NCBI GenBank assembly: GCA_002502785.1
Contig: DAQG01000014.1
Coordinates: 1 to 15,428, forward strand
DNA: 15,428 nt
Direction of reading: 5' to 3'
DNA from: Methanothrix harundinacea
GTDB lineage: Archaea > Halobacteriota > Methanosarcinia > Methanotrichales > Methanotrichaceae
In this document: piece by piece, positions 13,565 through 15,428 of the stretch
How the letters are laid out: every line of letters begins with the position of its first letter
How positions within the stretch are numbered: position 1 is the first letter of the stretch
Made by a program: the position numbers and the translations under genes
The notes under the pieces: model-generated
Seen by the model: only the letters and a program-made list of their open reading frames with translations
What the model was told of the DNA's origin: nothing
The model's database searches: none

Positions 13565-13912
13565 GTGACAGACTGGGTGGTGGTCATGCTGGTGACGGAA
13601 GGGTTGGCCCTTTCGGCGTTTGTTTACTATTTGGATCACAAGAGGCGGATGTACCTGCTGGAGAAGGGGGTATCCAAGGAAGAGCCCCCGGCCGCCAGGC
13701 TCGAAAGGCGCCTATTGAGCGGCCTATTTCTCCTGCTTACGGGCATCGCCCTAATGGTATCCCCAAACGTCGCCAGAGCCGCAGGGCTGGATGTGAGCCT
13801 GACCTTTGGGCTGCTGGTCATGGGAGTTCTTGCCTTCTGCACAGGGCTGGCCATGATCCTCGGATACTGCATACTGAAAAGAGACCTCGCTGTTTGGACG
13901 ACCAAGATTTAA
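13565..13912 (+). CDS. Small membrane protein, DUF6249-like
   Basis: 115 residues from GTG 13565. An ATG at 13508 in the same frame would add 19 polar residues (MRKNYLPRCEQIRPRSDG), but the TATA-like box just upstream makes it improbable. Three hydrophobic segments are seen at about 4-22, 50-66 and 78-103. Between the first two lies a charged loop with DHKRRMYLLEKG at 24-35 and EEPP at 39-42. This loop, a run of Lys/Arg followed by Met-x-x-Leu-Glu-Lys-Gly, is what I recall of DUF6249-type inner-membrane proteins. The function of that family is unknown to me. The gene diverges from nikA across 183 bp and has no evident operon partner. The ribosome-binding site is weak (GGAG 10 nt upstream). 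Confidence 0.65.
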   Translation: MTDWVVVMLVTEGLALSAFVYYLDHKRRMYLLEKGVSKEEPPAARLERRLLSGLFLLLTGIALMVSPNVARAAGLDVSLTFGLLVMGVLAFCTGLAMILGYCILKRDLAVWTTKI

Positions 13913-14479
13913 CTAACGCGAGCGTAAATTGGCGACGATTTGACCTCCTTCAATTGCTCCCTGAAAGCCCTCGAATGAGCTTTATCTCTCCTCCGTTGCC
14001 CCGTTCTTTCTCTCACCCGAGTGCTGGGATTGGGGCCCTCGGATCGACCGATGCCCTTGCAGTTCATGACGTTCGGCTCGGTCTTACTTTACTTCCGCCT
14101 TCTCAGTATCGCCAGTTAACTGCAACTTCAGCAAGTCGAGCCCGGCTATGAGTAACAAAATACAAAAACTTTGACACGAATAACGTGTGTATTAAGCCGA
14201 TAAGTTCATACGTATGTGGTGGTGATCGAATACATGCCTTCTGGCCCCCATCCCGAAAACCCCTCGGCAACTTGTTCACCTCAACACCTCTGTCGATATC
14301 GTCGCTGAGGGGCCCGGGAACGCGGGGCTGATAGATCGCCACAGGCGTGAGGATGCCAGAGCGATCATCACTCCTGCCCCGAGAGCTTTCTGGCGAGCTC
14401 AAATCTGTACATTGCCTAACTCCTTCTCGCCGGGGTAGCCGGGAACGCAGGGTCAGATTCCCGAAGTGAGGGAATAGCA
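13913..14479. other. Spacer without a supportable gene
   Basis: I find no RNA gene or intact coding region. One frame stays open on the plus strand from 14226 to 14435 (about 70 codons, with a stretch reading TSVDIVAEGPGNAGLIDRH), but it has no recognisable domain. It may be a relic of a transporter gene that once preceded the broken ATPase. Two short similar stretches, CCGGGAACGCGGGGCTGA near 14309 and CCGGGAACGCAGGGTCAG near 14439, are the only repeat I noticed. Confidence 0.4.
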
Positions 14480-14685
14480 TTGTCGAAGACCACAATAGAG
14501 GGTCTCAGTTTCAGCTATGGCGGCAACAAGATACTGGACGGTTTGGACATAGCCGTCGGTGACTCGGAGGTGCTGAGCCTGGCGGGTCCCAACGGATGCG
14601 GAAAGACCACCCTGATCAAGTGCATTTGCGGGATTCTCAGGCCCGAGGGGACCGTATTCCTTGGCGAAAATGACGTTGAGTCCAT

Positions 14686-14694
14686 GAGCAGACG
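14686..14694 (+). repeat. Target-site duplication of the outer element, left copy
   Basis: GAGCAGACG is repeated exactly at 15140-15148, on the other side of the element. It encodes part of the Ser-Arg-Arg of the ATPase, so one copy belonged to the uninterrupted gene. Confidence 0.93.
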
Positions 14695-15139
14695 CATTGG
14701 TCATCGGTTAAGGGTATTTTGCCAGTTTTCTATGCTGAGCGTTATTCTTTTTAGCATTAAATAATACGTACGTGTTTAGCTCCCCCCGAATCGACTGCAT
14801 GATGTTGCTTTTGGTCACTGAATTCACGCCGACAAGCAACTTGTGGCAAGTAGAAAAACAACATCAATCGCCGCTGTTGCTCGAGATGAACTCATCGGAG
14901 CTGGCCACGTGAGTGACCAAGAAATAGCTTTGCTGATGCCGATTGAGATGAGCTAAACACATACAATAATACTTTTATATGCTCTCCGTCATGAAACTCG
15001 ATGTGGTAACTGCCTTGTGCGCATTTTTTAAGCGTAAAGGTAGGCCAGTTACATTACATAATCTTGAAACTGTTATTTCGAAAAACCAGCTAACGGAGCT
15101 CTATTCAATGTGGCTTTTTGGCTTAACCGATGACCAATG
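14695..15139 (+). mobile_element. 445-bp miniature transposable element (MITE), IS4-like ends
   Basis: The terminal inverted repeats are perfect over 18 bp: CATTGGTCATCGGTTAAG at 14695-14712 and its reverse complement at 15122-15139. GAGCAGACG is duplicated on both flanks (14686-14694 and 15140-15148), a 9-bp target duplication. Removing the element and one duplicate restores the ATPase frame exactly. There is no transposase gene, so it must be mobilised in trans. The CGGTTAAG-type ends and the 9-bp duplication recall IS4-family elements, which is a suggestion from memory. Near the right end an open frame starting at ATG 14991 (MKLDVVTALCAFFKRK) behind TTTTATATGC may be the 5' relic of the parent transposase gene. 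Confidence 0.93.
14768..14964 (+). mobile_element. 197-bp element nested in the MITE
   Basis: Ends GTACGTGTTTAGCTC (14768-14782) and GAGCTAAACACATAC (14950-14964) are inverted repeats matching at 14 of 15 positions, with weaker pairing further in. AATAATAC occurs directly outside both ends (14760-14767 and 14965-14972), an 8-bp target duplication. The interior is hairpin-rich: TTGGTCACT (14811-14819) pairs with AGTGACCAA (14912-14920), and AAGCAAC (14834-14840) pairs with GTTGCTT (14804-14810). There is no coding capacity. An 8-bp duplication is known for several families, including IS66, ISL3 and IS6, so I do not assign one. Confidence 0.82.
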
Positions 15140-15148
15140 GAGCAGACG
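15140..15148 (+). repeat. Target-site duplication of the outer element, right copy
   Basis: This is the exact second copy of GAGCAGACG, immediately outside the right terminal inverted repeat. The ATPase reading frame resumes through it. Confidence 0.93.
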
Positions 15149-15428
15149 TGAAGTGGCCAGGTACATAGGGTACGTGCCCCAGTCCATGACCAGCGTCCTC
15201 ACAACCACCGTCTTCTACACGATTTTGATGGGAAGAAAGCCGCACATGGGCTGGCGAGTCGGAACCGAGGACCTCGACCGGGTCGTAGAGATAGATGAAG
15301 CTCCTCCACGTCGAGGAGTTCGCCCTCAAGGACTTCTCGACGCACCCGGCTAGCAGAGCTACGGGGTGCGCCACCGCCAGTTTTTATTTCTATCGTCGTT
15401 CTTTCACCTTTGGCGTTAGTATGATAAA

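Larger units (their letters stand above)
14480..15342 (+). pseudogene. Broken ABC transporter ATPase (cobalamin/iron-siderophore type), split by a mobile element
   Basis: The N-terminal part starts at TTG 14480 with GAGGG 7 nt upstream. It reads IEGLSFSYGGNKILDGLDIA, then Walker A GPNGCGKTT at 36-44, and stays on family to VESMSRR. The same chain resumes at 15146 as REVARYIGYVPQSMTSVLTT (with the Q-loop) and FYTILMGRKPHMGW, as in BtuD/FecE/FepC-type ATPases. In between sits a 445-bp insertion plus a 9-bp target duplication. A second lesion is an extra base near 15294: after VVEI the proper frame shifts to MKLLHVEEFALKDFST. Family similarity then ends at about 15342, with no LSGGQ signature, Walker B or switch His. 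It therefore cannot hydrolyse ATP. No cognate permease or binding protein is visible, so the whole locus seems to be decaying. Confidence 0.88.

Noticed and set aside
14425..14470. A tRNA T-arm-like sequence (GGGTCAGATTCCC).
   Set aside because: The loop does not fit TTCRANN and no matching acceptor, D or anticodon arms are found.
14979..15353. A single 124-residue gene spanning the right end of the MITE and the ATPase remnant.
   Set aside because: It is an accidental fusion: the first part lies inside the mobile element and the second is interrupted ATPase sequence followed by a frameshift.

Overview
This window looks like euryarchaeal chromosome, most likely from a methanogen of the Methanosarcinales/Methanothrix type. 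The evidence is a CofH radical-SAM enzyme of coenzyme F420 synthesis, archaeal TRAM-domain proteins, TATA boxes placed about 25 bp upstream of starts, GGTGA/GGAGG ribosome-binding sites, a leaderless gene, an N-glycosylation-rich surface protein, and GC-rich genes separated by AT-rich spacers. The genus assignment is inference.

Layout. Positions 56-560 hold two tandem, nearly identical TRAM-domain genes on the minus strand, both best started at TTG. Positions 801-3242 form a plus-strand operon: an NSUN-type RNA cytosine-5 methyltransferase, a separate small gene that looks like the C-terminal RNA-binding part of such enzymes, and cofH. The operon starts leaderless behind a TATA box and a perfect 9-bp palindrome. 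Positions 3435-4259 encode a lone phosphate-binding protein (PstS type), followed convergently by an exported cysteine-rich protein of unknown function (4346-5275, minus). Positions 5341-5901 are mostly non-coding. At 5902-6945 lies an exported protein with eight exact 18-bp repeats, giving nine consecutive Asn-Asp-Thr sequons, plus a C-terminal DNRLRE/CBM96-like domain, closed by a hairpin.

Positions 7083-13381 (minus) form a NikABCDE-type ABC importer. The order of transcription is nikA, a terminator hairpin, a second promoter, a SAM-dependent methyltransferase, nikB, nikC, nikD, nikE. Both promoters carry a related element. Sequence features of the two permeases favour the nickel branch of the peptide/nickel family. 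The embedded methyltransferase suggests a link between uptake and chemical modification of a metal ligand or of the cargo, which is the most interesting functional hypothesis here.

Positions 13565-13912 (plus) encode a small DUF6249-like membrane protein. The right end (14480-15342) is a dead ABC-transporter ATPase gene of the cobalamin/iron-siderophore type. A 445-bp miniature transposable element with 18-bp terminal inverted repeats and a 9-bp target duplication sits in it, and that element is itself interrupted by a 197-bp second element with its own inverted repeats and an 8-bp duplication. The ATPase remnant also carries a frameshift and has lost its signature and Walker B region. This nested insertion can be read directly at base level.
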